From the NCBI GenBank assembly GCA_034429215.1, contig DAOUGI010000021.1, forward strand, positions 1-12,262: a DNA stretch of 12,262 nt, read 5' to 3'. Each line of letters begins with the position of its first letter. Within the stretch, counting starts at the first letter, position 1. This document shows positions 1 through 7,497 of the stretch, one piece after another. The notes beneath the pieces were generated by a model. It worked only from the letters and a program-made list of their open reading frames with translations. It ran no database searches and was not told where the DNA came from. Position numbers and translations under genes: made by a program. The stretch comes from JAFGOG01 sp034429215. GTDB lineage: Bacteria > Chloroflexota > Anaerolineae > JAAYZQ01.

Positions 1-399
1 AAGCGGATCTCCGGCCCGCTGCTGGACCGGATCGACATCCACGTCGAAGTGCCGCGAGTCGAATACGAAAAGCTGTCGGACGATCGGCTGGGCGAGCCGT
101 CGGCGGCGATCCGCGGGCGGGTGGCGGTGGCGCGGGAGCGGCAGTTGCGCCGCTTCGAGGGCACCAAACTGACCTGCAACGCCGACATGGGGCCGGCCGA
201 GGTGCGCGATTTCTGCCAGGTCGATCCGGCGGGCAAGAGCTTGCTAAAAGCGGCCATGCAGCAGTTGCAGATGAGCGCCCGGGCCTACCATCGTATCCTG
301 AAGCTGGCCCGGACGATCGCCGACCTGGCCGGGAGCGAGCGGATCGAGACAGTGCACCTGGCCGAAGCGATCCAGTACCGACCGAGGAGGCAAGGCTGA
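1..399 (+). CDS. comM: ComM/YifB family Mg-chelatase-like AAA ATPase, C-terminal part (5' end outside window)
   Basis: The open frame enters from the window edge and ends at TGA 397-399, giving 132 residues. It begins in the conserved block LLDRIDIHVEVP (residues 7-18), the sensor-type end of the AAA ATPase core in the YifB/ComM family. It finishes with the Mg-chelatase C-terminal helical domain, which holds SARAYHRILKLARTIADL and HLAEAIQYR (about residues 92-128). ComM is known in naturally transformable bacteria as a hexameric helicase that promotes branch migration during integration of incoming DNA; in many other bacteria its role is unproven. The GTG at 49 falls inside the conserved ATPase block, so it is not the real start. 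The next gene begins 60 bp downstream. Family assignment is very firm; the function in this organism is inferred. Confidence 0.92.
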   Translation, partial: KRISGPLLDRIDIHVEVPRVEYEKLSDDRLGEPSAAIRGRVAVARERQLRRFEGTKLTCNADMGPAEVRDFCQVDPAGKSLLKAAMQQLQMSARAYHRILKLARTIADLAGSERIETVHLAEAIQYRPRRQG

Positions 400-459
400 C
401 CGGAGAGCCCTGGGACCTTCGTCGTCGCCAAGCCATTCTGGAGTAGCAGGAAAAGAACC

Positions 460-1467
460 ATGCGCGCAGTCGTATTTCCGGCCCCTGAGACAGTGAGCGT
501 GGAGCGGGTGCCCGATCCCGCCCCACGGCGGGATGAAGTGGTTGTGCAGGTGGCGGTCTCGGGCCTGTGTGGGACCGACCTGCACATCTACCGCAACGAG
601 TACATGTCCCATTTTCCGGTGATCCCGGGCCACGAGTTCGGCGGGGTGATTGCCGAAGTAGGTCAGGAGGTAACCGACTTTAGACCGGGCGATCGGGTGG
701 CCGTGGATCCCAACCTCTACTGCGGCCACTGCTACTTTTGCCGCAACGAGCAGTCCAACCACTGCCTCAACTGGGAAGGCATCGGCATCACACGGCCGGG
801 CAGCTTTGCCGAGTATGTTGCGGCTCCGGCCCGCGCCTGTTACCGGCTGCCCGACAACCTGAGTGACGCCCAGGCCGCTTGTGTCGAGCCGGTCGCGTGC
901 GTGGTGCACAGCCTCAAGCGCATTCGCATCTCGCCCGGCGACGAGGTCTTGATCTTTGGCGCCGGGCCGATGGGCCTCCTTTTGGTGCAGGCCCTGCGAC
1001 ACATGGGAGCATCGCAGGTGGTGGTCGTCGAGAAACAGCCCGATCGGCTTGCCCTGGCCGGCCATGTAGGCGCCGGCGCGATGGTCCTGTCTGGCCCGGA
1101 CCAGGCTGAGGCCCTGCGCGAGCTGGCGCCGTACGGTTTTGGTGTGGTAGTAGACGCCACGGGAGTCCCTGCCGTCATCGAGCAGGCTTTTCAGTACCTC
1201 AAACCCAGGGGGCAGTACCTCCAGTTCGGGGTGGCGCCCAAGGACGCACGCATTAGCTGGAGCCCTTACGATCTCTTTCAACACGACTGGACGGTCGTCG
1301 GAAGTTTTGCGCTATGCTACACCTTTCAGCCGGCCATCGCCTGGCTGTCGAGCGGGATCGTCCGTGTGGAGCCGCTGATCAGCCACACCCTGCCCCTGAC
1401 CGAGTTTCCGACTGCCCTTGAGGCCTTTGCCGCGGGGCGGACGATGAAGGTCCACCTCCGGCCGTAA
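460..1467 (+). CDS. Zinc-dependent medium-chain alcohol/polyol dehydrogenase
   Basis: This 335-residue protein is of normal length for the MDR superfamily and resembles the sorbitol/threonine/arabinitol dehydrogenase branch. The N-terminal GroES-like domain carries the catalytic zinc ligands C37 (GLCGTDLH) and H58-E59 (GHEFGG), with E143-P144 as the likely further ligand. The structural zinc site is complete: C88, C91, C94 and C102. The Rossmann domain has GAGPMG at 167-172, and VVVVEKQPDR near 187-196 places an acidic residue at the end of beta-2, which suggests NAD(H) preference. No signal peptide is visible, so it should be cytosolic. The start is ATG, with a modest purine-rich AGGAAAAG stretch about 6 bases upstream. 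The substrate is probably a polyol or sugar alcohol, but it cannot be fixed from sequence. Fold and metal sites are certain. Confidence 0.93.
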   Translation: MRAVVFPAPETVSVERVPDPAPRRDEVVVQVAVSGLCGTDLHIYRNEYMSHFPVIPGHEFGGVIAEVGQEVTDFRPGDRVAVDPNLYCGHCYFCRNEQSNHCLNWEGIGITRPGSFAEYVAAPARACYRLPDNLSDAQAACVEPVACVVHSLKRIRISPGDEVLIFGAGPMGLLLVQALRHMGASQVVVVEKQPDRLALAGHVGAGAMVLSGPDQAEALRELAPYGFGVVVDATGVPAVIEQAFQYLKPRGQYLQFGVAPKDARISWSPYDLFQHDWTVVGSFALCYTFQPAIAWLSSGIVRVEPLISHTLPLTEFPTALEAFAAGRTMKVHLRP

Positions 1468-1488
1468 CAGGAGCTTGGCCGGCCTGTT
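1466..1488 (+). terminator. Weak hairpin at the end of the dehydrogenase gene
   Basis: AACAGG at 1466-1471, overlapping the TAA stop, can pair with CCTGTT at 1483-1488 around an 11-base loop. A short TTT closes the right arm. The six-base stem is short and no full U-tract follows, so this is at most a leaky terminator between the dehydrogenase and the S51 peptidase gene. Confidence 0.25.
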
Positions 1489-1510
1489 TAGACGCTGAGT
1501 GGTAATTTTC

Positions 1511-1530
1511 GAGGAGGAAGCAAAGGAGGA
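1511..1530 (+). promoter_or_regulatory. Tandem Shine-Dalgarno sequences
   Basis: Two close copies of the anti-16S core lie before the ATG at 1539: AGGAGG at 1512-1517 and AAGGAGG at 1523-1529. The second is spaced 9 bases from the ATG and is the working site. It fixes this ATG as the start and predicts strong translation of the secreted peptidase. Confidence 0.7.
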
Positions 1531-1538
1531 ATTGTCGC

Positions 1539-2552
1539 ATGCAGACCAAGAAATGTATCGGCGGTTTGTGTCTCACCCTGTGTCTGGCGCTTCTTTTGGC
1601 CGGCGCACCCTCGGTGCAGGCGAATGAAGCCGGCTATGAGTATTATGTGGCCGGCAATCCGGGAGATGTGGCCACGATGACGACGCCGGGCCTGTTGCTG
1701 GTGGGCGGCAGCACCGATCAGGACGACGCCATGAGGTGGATGATCGGCCGGTCGGGCGGTGGCGATTTCGTCATCATCCGCGCCTCGGGCACCGACGCCT
1801 ACAACCCGTACATCTATGCCGACCTCGGCGGCGTGGATTCGTGCGAGACGATCATCATCCAGAAGAGGAGCGCGAGCTACGACCCGTTTGTCCTGGAAAA
1901 GATCGCGGGAGCCGAGGCGCTGTTCATCGCCGGTGGAAATCAGTGGGACTATGTCCGGCTGTGGCAGGGGACGCCGATCGAGGACGCGATCCACGGCGCG
2001 GCGGCCAGGGGAGCGCCGGTGGGGGGCACCAGCGCGGGGCTTGCCATCCTGGGCGAGTTTGCCTTTTCGGCCCAGCAGGGGACGATCATCTCTTCCCAGG
2101 CGCTCAAGAACCCCTACCACTCGCACGTCACCCTAACCAACGATTTTCTGCACCTGCCTTTCTTGGGTGGGGCGATCACCGACAGCCACTTTGCGGCGCG
2201 GGACCGCATGGGCCGGCTGATCACCTTCCTGGCGCGGATCATCGAGGATGGCTGGGCGGGACAGGCCCGCGGCATCGGCATCGACGAGAAAACGGCCCTG
2301 GCCGTCGATGAGGATGGAGATGCGGCCGTGTTTGGCCAGGGCGCAGTCTACTTTCTAGAGACAACAGGAGCTCCTGGGGTGTGCCAGAAGAATACCCCCC
2401 TGACCTTCGAGAACGTGTCAGTGTACCGCATCTCCGGCGACGATGGCCGCTTTGATCTGGCGTCATGGAGAGGCCGCGGCGGCACCGCCTACAGCCTGTC
2501 GGCGGTGGAGGGCGTGCTTGTCTCCACTCAGCCCGGTGGGGGGATCTACTAG
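1539..2552 (+). CDS. Secreted cyanophycinase-like peptidase, family S51
   Basis: This 337-residue protein starts with a Sec signal peptide: KK, a hydrophobic core at about 7-22, and a probable cleavage after VQA at residue 28. Peptidase S51 motifs follow in order: LLLVGGSTD (52-60), AGGNQWDY (131-138), the nucleophile elbow GGTSAG with S165, ITDSHFAARDRMGRL (213-227) with probable catalytic H217, and GIGIDEKTAL (245-254). S51 enzymes include cyanophycinase, which cuts the Asp-Arg storage polymer cyanophycin to beta-Asp-Arg dipeptides, and dipeptidase E. The layout here matches the larger extracellular cyanophycinase-like branch. The acidic member of the triad could not be placed with confidence. 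The start is fixed by AAGGAGG 9 bases upstream. Export and S51 membership are firm; cyanophycin as substrate is inferred, and another isoaspartyl or acidic peptide is possible. Confidence 0.87.
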   Translation: MQTKKCIGGLCLTLCLALLLAGAPSVQANEAGYEYYVAGNPGDVATMTTPGLLLVGGSTDQDDAMRWMIGRSGGGDFVIIRASGTDAYNPYIYADLGGVDSCETIIIQKRSASYDPFVLEKIAGAEALFIAGGNQWDYVRLWQGTPIEDAIHGAAARGAPVGGTSAGLAILGEFAFSAQQGTIISSQALKNPYHSHVTLTNDFLHLPFLGGAITDSHFAARDRMGRLITFLARIIEDGWAGQARGIGIDEKTALAVDEDGDAAVFGQGAVYFLETTGAPGVCQKNTPLTFENVSVYRISGDDGRFDLASWRGRGGTAYSLSAVEGVLVSTQPGGGIY

Positions 2553-2612
2553 CCCAGATCCGATCGAGATACTGAGAGACAATCGAGAAATAGGGATGCG
2601 GGGGTAAGGACT

Positions 2613-4040
2613 ATGTCACGCGAAATCGATGAACGGGTCGCACGGGCGATGAACGACATCCGGCCCGAGACGGCGTTTGAGGGGCGGTTGGGCCCGCCGT
2701 GGGCGCTGGCGGAGCGGATGGCGTTTTGCCACACGCCGGGGGTGGGTCTGGCCGTCGTCGAGGGGTTTGAGATAGCCTGGGCCGGCGGGTTTGGACTGCG
2801 CGAGGCGGGCAGCGGCGAGCCGGTGACGGCCGGCACGCTGTTCCAGGCCGCGTCGATCAGCAAGCCCGTGTCGGCGCTGGCGGTGATGCGCCTGGTCCAG
2901 GATGGGATCCTGGATCTGGACCGGGATGTGAACGACTATCTCACCTCGTGGCGGGTGCCGGCGAACGACGGCTGGCAGCCGCGCCTGACGCTGCGGCAAT
3001 TGCTCAGCCACACGGCGGGTGTCACCGTGCATGGCTTTCCGGGCTATACCGCCTTCGAGCCGGCGCCGGGCCTGGTGCAGGTGCTGGAGGGCGAGCCCCA
3101 GGCCAACACGCCCCGGATCGAGGTCAACACCCTGCCCGGCCTCACCTACCGTTACTCGGGCGGCGGCACCCTGATCGCCCAGCAGGTGATGATCGACCGG
3201 CTGGGCAAGCCGTTTCCGCAGCTCATGCGCGAGCTGGTGCTTGAGCCGCTGGGCATGGCCGACAGCACCTTCGATCAGCCGCCGCCGGCCGACTGGGCGC
3301 CACGGGCGGCCACCGGCCACCCCTACAAGGGCAACCCATTGCCCGGCCGGTACCACGTCTATCCCGAGATGGCGGCGGCCGGGCTGTGGACGACGCCGGC
3401 CGATCTGGCCCGGGTGGGTGTGGAGCTGATGCGAGCCGTGAGCGGCCGGCCGTCGGCCGTGCTCAGCCGGGACACGGCGGAAGCGATGCTCCGGCCCCAG
3501 CACCCCGGACCGGGTGAAGGCTATCAACCGGCCATCGGTTTCTTTTGGGAGGGAGAAGAGGAGGGCCGCTATTTTTATCACAGCGGCTGGAACGAGGGCT
3601 TTGTGGCGCACGCCCAGTTCTTCCCAAGCAGCGGCCAGGGTATGGTGCTGATGCTGAACTCGAACGAGGGCAACGACCTGATGTTCGACATCGGGCGCGC
3701 CCTCCGCCGCGAGTTTGGCTGGCCGGGCACTCTGCCCACCAAGAGGGCGGTCGAGGTGACTGACATGGAGCGCTACGCCGGCGAGTATGTGACCGAGGCG
3801 GGGATGGAGCTGCGGGTCAGCGTCCGGGACGGGACGCTGTGGCTGCAGGCCGGCGGCCAGCCGCCGCTGCCCATCCATGCCGGCGCCGAGTTCGAATTTT
3901 TCGCGCGGGCAGTGAATGCGACCCTCGTGTTCCGCCCGGACGAGGCCGGCGCAGTCGCCGGGCTGACGTTGAAGCAAGAGGGGCAGGAGTTTGAGGCGAC
4001 GAGACGCACAAGCATGGAGAACCCGTGCCTGTCGTCCTAG
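2613..4040 (+). CDS. Beta-lactamase class C-like serine hydrolase (peptidase S12 / penicillin-binding-protein-like)
   Basis: This 475-residue protein carries the three active-site elements of the serine beta-lactamase/DD-peptidase fold. These are SISK (S81 nucleophile, K84), YSG (Y181, the Y-x-N equivalent) and HSG (323-325, the KTG equivalent). LRQLLSHTAGV (128-137) is a hallmark of the S12 family. Residues from about 384 onward (MERYAGEYV...) form the small beta-barrel found after many S12 hydrolases. No signal peptide is visible, so the protein is probably cytosolic, unusual for a cell-wall enzyme but common for esterase or D-aminopeptidase members. Likely activities are esterase, D-amino-acid amidase or peptide hydrolase; resistance to beta-lactams should not be assumed. 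GGGGG at 2600-2604 and AAGGA at 2606-2610 serve as ribosome binding site. The last 16 bases overlap the next gene. Confidence 0.88.
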   Translation: MSREIDERVARAMNDIRPETAFEGRLGPPWALAERMAFCHTPGVGLAVVEGFEIAWAGGFGLREAGSGEPVTAGTLFQAASISKPVSALAVMRLVQDGILDLDRDVNDYLTSWRVPANDGWQPRLTLRQLLSHTAGVTVHGFPGYTAFEPAPGLVQVLEGEPQANTPRIEVNTLPGLTYRYSGGGTLIAQQVMIDRLGKPFPQLMRELVLEPLGMADSTFDQPPPADWAPRAATGHPYKGNPLPGRYHVYPEMAAAGLWTTPADLARVGVELMRAVSGRPSAVLSRDTAEAMLRPQHPGPGEGYQPAIGFFWEGEEEGRYFYHSGWNEGFVAHAQFFPSSGQGMVLMLNSNEGNDLMFDIGRALRREFGWPGTLPTKRAVEVTDMERYAGEYVTEAGMELRVSVRDGTLWLQAGGQPPLPIHAGAEFEFFARAVNATLVFRPDEAGAVAGLTLKQEGQEFEATRRTSMENPCLSS

Positions 4041-4996
4041 TCACCGGCCCCGCCGGCCTCGTGGGGGCCAACCTGGTCCGCGCCCTGCTCGCCCGTGGGC
4101 AGCAGGTCCGCGCCCTGGTTCACCAGGACAAGCGGGCGCTGGATGGGCTGGATGTGGAGATCGTCACCGGCGACGTAAATGACCCGGAATCGCTGCGCCG
4201 CGCATTTGCAGGCGTGGACCTGGTTTACCATGCCGCTGCCCACATCTCGATCCTGATGAGCGATTGGGAACGGCTGGCGACGGTCAATGCCATTGGGACC
4301 CGCAACGTGGTAGATGCCTGCTTGCAGTGCGGCGTGCGCCGCCTGGTACATTTCAGCTCGGTGGACGCCTTGCAGCACGATCCATCCGGCAAACCTCTGG
4401 ACGAGTCACGTCCCCTGGTCAGCTCCGAGCGGTATCCACCCTACGCGCGCTCCAAAGCCGCCGCCGAGAGGGAGGTGAGGCAGGGACTGGCGCGAGGGCT
4501 GGATGCGGTGATCCTCAACCCCAGCGCCATCATCGGTCCCCATGACTATCGCCTGGGGTTTCCCAACGCAGGCCTGCTGGCGATCTGCAAGGGCGAGCTA
4601 TGGGCGCTGATCGACGGTGGGTTCGATTGGGTCGACGTCCGCGATGTAGTTGAAGGCGCCATCCAGGCTGCGGCGCGCGCTCCGGCCGGTGGGCGTTACA
4701 TCTTGTCAGGCCATTGGGCCTCGCTGCGCGACCTGGCGGTGCTTGCCAACCAGGTCAACGGCGTCAAGGTGCCTCGTCTCATGGTGCCCATGTGGGTGGC
4801 GCGTCTGAGTGCGCCATTTGTAACGGTTGGGAGCCTCCTGGTGGGCAAGCGCCCTCTGTACACCAGCGCCGCGCTCCAGCCACTGCGCGACAAACAGCAC
4901 AGCAGCCATGCCCTGGCAACGCGTGACCTGGACTATCATCCGCGTCCTTTGAAAGAGACGATTGCCGACACCTGGCAATGGTTCCAAGCCAAGTGA
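4025..4996 (+). CDS. Extended SDR, NAD-dependent epimerase/dehydratase (HpnA/dihydroflavonol-reductase-like)
   Basis: This 323-residue protein has the nucleotide-binding motif VTGPAGLVG (G8-x2-G11-x2-G14), the YHAAAH segment (68-73), FSSVDAL (110-116) supplying the catalytic Ser, and the catalytic pair Y140-x3-K144 (YARSK). The ending RPLKETIADTWQWF (307-320) is typical of the hopanoid-associated sugar epimerase and dihydroflavonol-4-reductase-like group. It should act in the cytosol on a nucleotide sugar, sterol-like or carbonyl substrate; the exact one is not readable. The start is GTG at 4025, inside the end of the S12 gene. It fits the VVLVTG beginning of the fold and is preceded by GGAGA at 4016-4020, so the two genes are probably translationally coupled. 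The protein frame stays open beyond its TGA (see the broken peptide at 5007). Confidence 0.88.
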   Translation: MPVVLVTGPAGLVGANLVRALLARGQQVRALVHQDKRALDGLDVEIVTGDVNDPESLRRAFAGVDLVYHAAAHISILMSDWERLATVNAIGTRNVVDACLQCGVRRLVHFSSVDALQHDPSGKPLDESRPLVSSERYPPYARSKAAAEREVRQGLARGLDAVILNPSAIIGPHDYRLGFPNAGLLAICKGELWALIDGGFDWVDVRDVVEGAIQAAARAPAGGRYILSGHWASLRDLAVLANQVNGVKVPRLMVPMWVARLSAPFVTVGSLLVGKRPLYTSAALQPLRDKQHSSHALATRDLDYHPRPLKETIADTWQWFQAK

Positions 4997-5006
4997 TCGA
5001 GGACTA

Positions 5007-5143
5007 ATGAGCGAGCGTTTATTTTCAATGTACTTCTCATCGGCCTGTTCGTCTTTGCGGCGGCAACCGCTATAGCTCTTGCCTTCATCCCCGCCAGGGT
5101 AATCCATCCGGGTACGCGATCGTTATGTTCATTCTTTTGTTGA
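5007..5143 (+). pseudogene. Frame-broken small transmembrane peptide (tentative)
   Basis: ATG 5007 follows GAGG at 4999-5002 and encodes MSERLF before the frame fails after 22 codons. One frame over, from about 5024 to TGA 5141-5143, the sequence reads a convincing membrane segment, FNVLLIGLFVFAAATAIALA, then FIPARVIHPGTRS. Restoring one T in the TTTTC run at 5022-5026 would join the halves into one small single-pass membrane protein. It may be a pseudogene, a sequencing error in a T-run, or chance. The second half is also in frame with the preceding epimerase past its TGA, so a readthrough anchor is a less likely alternative. The putative stop lies inside the -35 box of the next promoter. 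No family was recognised. Confidence 0.3.
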
Positions 5144-5168
5144 CATTTATTGGTTATTCTGCTACAAT
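5140..5168 (+). promoter_or_regulatory. Near-consensus sigma-70-type promoter with extended -10
   Basis: TTGACA at 5140-5145 is a perfect -35. After a 17-base spacer comes TACAAT at 5163-5168, preceded by TG at 5160-5161 (extended -10, TGnTACAAT). It lies in the most AT-rich stretch of the window and would start transcription near 5175, giving a leader of about 50 bases before ATG 5227. AAGGAG at 5215-5220 is the ribosome binding site. No operator dyad was clear. Confidence 0.85.
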
Positions 5169-5226
5169 ATATCCGCTTTTGAACATTGCTGTCATGTAAT
5201 ACCCAATTTGCGGGAAGGAGTCAAAA

Positions 5227-7341
5227 ATGTCCAGGATCGACCCGTGTGCACCAACCGCCGAGCTAGTGGCGCTCGCAGCCGAGCTTACCCTTGAAGAAGT
5301 GGTGGCCATGCAGCAATATGAAGCGATGGCGCTTTCGGCGGCGCCTGAGGCGGCGCCGGCAGGCGCCGCGGCGCTGCCCTTCAGCCGGTTCACACTCGCC
5401 AAGCGGCGGGTCAGCGGCCGCTACCGCAGCGGCGCGGATCTCTATCAAATGGAGCTGCGCGTCGACGTAGACGGCTTTCATCCGATGCTCCGCCTCAGCG
5501 GCGACTATTTCCAGCCTACCGGCGGCACGCTGACCTACTTTGGCTCGTGGGTGGTCAACTCGGTCAACCTGGACGTGACCGACCTGATGGTCACCATCAC
5601 CGGCGAAGCAGAGACCTCCTGGTCGACCGGCTTTAACAGGATCAAGGTCGCCATCCCCCGCCGCATCCTCTTTATGCCGGCCGCGCCGGCGACCGTCGAA
5701 TGGTTCAACGCTGCCGGTCAGAAGGGGGGGGCCTACCTGTGCAACTACGAGTCGGCCTACCTGCGCAGCATCGATTTCGAGCAGGATCGCGAGCAAAGCG
5801 TGACGCCCTTTGTGTCCTACAACACCGGCTCCTTGCCGTCGGGTGGGACCGCCCGCGACCTGACCATTGCCAAGGCCTATGCCGAGGCCGGCATCGAGAT
5901 GCGGACGGCCGGCGTCTGCAACGTCCTGCCCACTGCGCCCGGCAGCTCGTGGAGCGACGCCGAGCTGCACAACGCCATGGTCGCCCACTTTAGCCTGTGG
6001 GCCGACGCGCCGCAGTGGAAGGTGTGGCTGCTTCACGCCTGGCAATACGAGAGCCCCGGTGTGCTCGGCATCATGTTCGATCAGCAGGGCAAACAGCGCC
6101 AGGGGGCGGCGGTCTTTTACAAAAGCGTGAACGAGCCAACATCCGAGAACCAGCGCACCCAGCTCTATTCCCTCGTCCACGAGCTGGGCCACAGCTTTAA
6201 CCTGTTCCACTCTTTCCAGAAGCAGTACACGACGCCCCCTTCCCCCTACCGGCCCAGCGCTCTATCGTGGATGAACTACCCACACCTGTTCCCTGCCGGT
6301 CAGGCAGCCTTTTGGAACGCTTTCGCCTTTGGCTTTGACGACCTGGAGCTCATTCACCTGCGACACGCTTACCGGAACAACATTATCATGGGTGGCAATC
6401 CGTTTGGGATCGGCGCCGCCCTGACCGATCCGGCTGCTTTTAACGATCTGATCGAGAACAACTCGGGGCTCGGGCTCCGGTTGGAGGCGGCCCTGAGCTT
6501 TGCCTTTGGTGAACCGGTGATAGTCGAGGCCAAGTTGTACCTGATCGATCAGCGTGGCAAACAGATCCACACCGAGCTCCACCCCAAGACCGGCTTTGTG
6601 CAGATCGCCGTTCAGAAGCCGAGCAGCGAGGTGGTCGTCTACAAGCCCTTGATGGAGCACTGCGTCGCCATCGAAACGGATACGCTCGACCAGAGCACCC
6701 CGTCGATCTACGACAGCGCCTACATCGGCTACGACCAGGAACATGGCCACATCTTTGACCAGCCGGGCCTATACAAGCTGCGCGGCGTCTACTATGCCCT
6801 GGACGGCTCGATGGTCCTGTCGCCGGTCATCTCCCTGCGCATCCGCAATCCACTGACCCACGCCGACGAGGAGGTCGCCGAGCTATTCCTGGGCGACGAA
6901 CAGGGCGCCCTGCTATTCCTGCTTGGCTCCGATTCGGAGTCGCTCAAGCGCGGCAACGAGGCGCTCGATCTGGTGCTGGACAAGCACGCCGACCACGAAT
7001 TGGCGGTCTATGCCCGCCTGGTCAAGGGCTTTAACGCCGCCCGGGAGTTCAAGACCGTCACCCCTGATTTGAAGGTGCAGGTCCGCGAGCCGCAGCCGGA
7101 AGCGGCCGTCGCGCTCCTGTCGTCTGTGGTCGACGCGTCCAAGGCCAAGGAGGGCGTGGACAATATCACCCTCAACCAGACCATGCAGCGCATGGCGCTC
7201 ACCCAGATCGAGGCCGGCGACGAAAAGGGCGCGCGGGCGACGATCAACGAGTTTGGCGCCATCTTTCGCGCCAAGAAGCTCAAGCCGCACGTCGAGGAGC
7301 TGATCAAAGAACAGCAGGCAGCCCTTAGGGCCAAGCTGTAG
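5227..7341 (+). CDS. Metzincin-like zinc metallopeptidase with helical C-terminal tail, no signal peptide
   Basis: This is a 704-residue protein. Residues 1-50 are Ala/Glu-rich and contain a helix but no export signal. About 52-160 look like a beta-rich domain. The zinc site is HELGHSFNLFH (318-328): H318, H322 and H328 are predicted ligands and E319 the general base. The Met-turn follows at SWMNY (M349). In metzincins the usual motif is HExxHxxGxxH; here N325 replaces the Gly. FDDLELIHLRHAYR (370-383) closes the catalytic domain. Residues about 415-540 look like an Ig-like beta domain, and about 545-704 form TPR-like helices (for example EAGDEKGARATINEF, 662-676). AAGGAG six bases upstream and the strong promoter support this start. 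A metallopeptidase acting inside the cell, or exported by an unusual route, is inferred. The overall family was not recognised. Confidence 0.8.
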   Translation: MSRIDPCAPTAELVALAAELTLEEVVAMQQYEAMALSAAPEAAPAGAAALPFSRFTLAKRRVSGRYRSGADLYQMELRVDVDGFHPMLRLSGDYFQPTGGTLTYFGSWVVNSVNLDVTDLMVTITGEAETSWSTGFNRIKVAIPRRILFMPAAPATVEWFNAAGQKGGAYLCNYESAYLRSIDFEQDREQSVTPFVSYNTGSLPSGGTARDLTIAKAYAEAGIEMRTAGVCNVLPTAPGSSWSDAELHNAMVAHFSLWADAPQWKVWLLHAWQYESPGVLGIMFDQQGKQRQGAAVFYKSVNEPTSENQRTQLYSLVHELGHSFNLFHSFQKQYTTPPSPYRPSALSWMNYPHLFPAGQAAFWNAFAFGFDDLELIHLRHAYRNNIIMGGNPFGIGAALTDPAAFNDLIENNSGLGLRLEAALSFAFGEPVIVEAKLYLIDQRGKQIHTELHPKTGFVQIAVQKPSSEVVVYKPLMEHCVAIETDTLDQSTPSIYDSAYIGYDQEHGHIFDQPGLYKLRGVYYALDGSMVLSPVISLRIRNPLTHADEEVAELFLGDEQGALLFLLGSDSESLKRGNEALDLVLDKHADHELAVYARLVKGFNAAREFKTVTPDLKVQVREPQPEAAVALLSSVVDASKAKEGVDNITLNQTMQRMALTQIEAGDEKGARATINEFGAIFRAKKLKPHVEELIKEQQAALRAKL

Positions 7342-7385
7342 CAGCCCGGCCGCCGCCGTTCGGACATCAATAAACACTGCAAGCC

Positions 7386-7416
7386 AGGAGGGTGAGCAGC
7401 TTTTGCTCACCCTCCT
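7386..7416 (+). terminator. Strong 13-bp hairpin after the metallopeptidase gene
   Basis: AGGAGGGTGAGCA at 7386-7398 pairs perfectly with TGCTCACCCTCCT at 7404-7416 around the five-base loop GCTTT. It lies 45 bases past the stop codon and just before the next promoter, so it probably separates two transcripts. No U-tract follows, so it is either a non-canonical terminator or an mRNA 3'-end stabiliser. Confidence 0.65.
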
Positions 7417-7432
7417 CGATCGTCGGCCGGAC

Positions 7433-7461
7433 TTGTCCACACCCCGAAATGGTGGTAGTAT
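7433..7461 (+). promoter_or_regulatory. Extended -10 promoter for the 99-residue protein gene
   Basis: TTGTCC (7433-7438), a 17-base spacer and TAGTAT (7456-7461), preceded by TG at 7453-7454, form an extended -10 promoter with the same layout as the one at 5140. Transcription should begin near 7468. AAGGTGAGG at 7481-7489 is the ribosome binding site, spaced 8 bases from ATG 7498. Confidence 0.6.
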
Positions 7462-7497
7462 ATAACCGGCCCGATTACGGAAGGTGAGGTACAGACC

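Noticed and set aside
244..1284. Long - strand open frame (346 codons) opposite the dehydrogenase
   Set aside because: Antisense shadow of a gene with complete zinc and nucleotide-binding sites; it also spans the comM end and the intergenic gap without any recognisable domain.
2616..3977. Long - strand open frame (453 codons) opposite the S12 hydrolase
   Set aside because: It is His/Arg/Gln-rich with no motif and lies antisense to a gene with complete catalytic motifs. Such mirror frames are expected where third codon positions are GC-rich.
2613..4040. Antibiotic resistance beta-lactamase
   Set aside because: The S12 family motifs are shared by many esterases and peptidases; there is no signal peptide, and the HSG motif and C-terminal beta-barrel do not match true class C beta-lactamases.
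5263..6210. Long - strand open frame opposite the metallopeptidase
   Set aside because: Arg/Gly/His-rich shadow with no motif; the + strand frame has a strong promoter, ribosome binding site and zinc motif.
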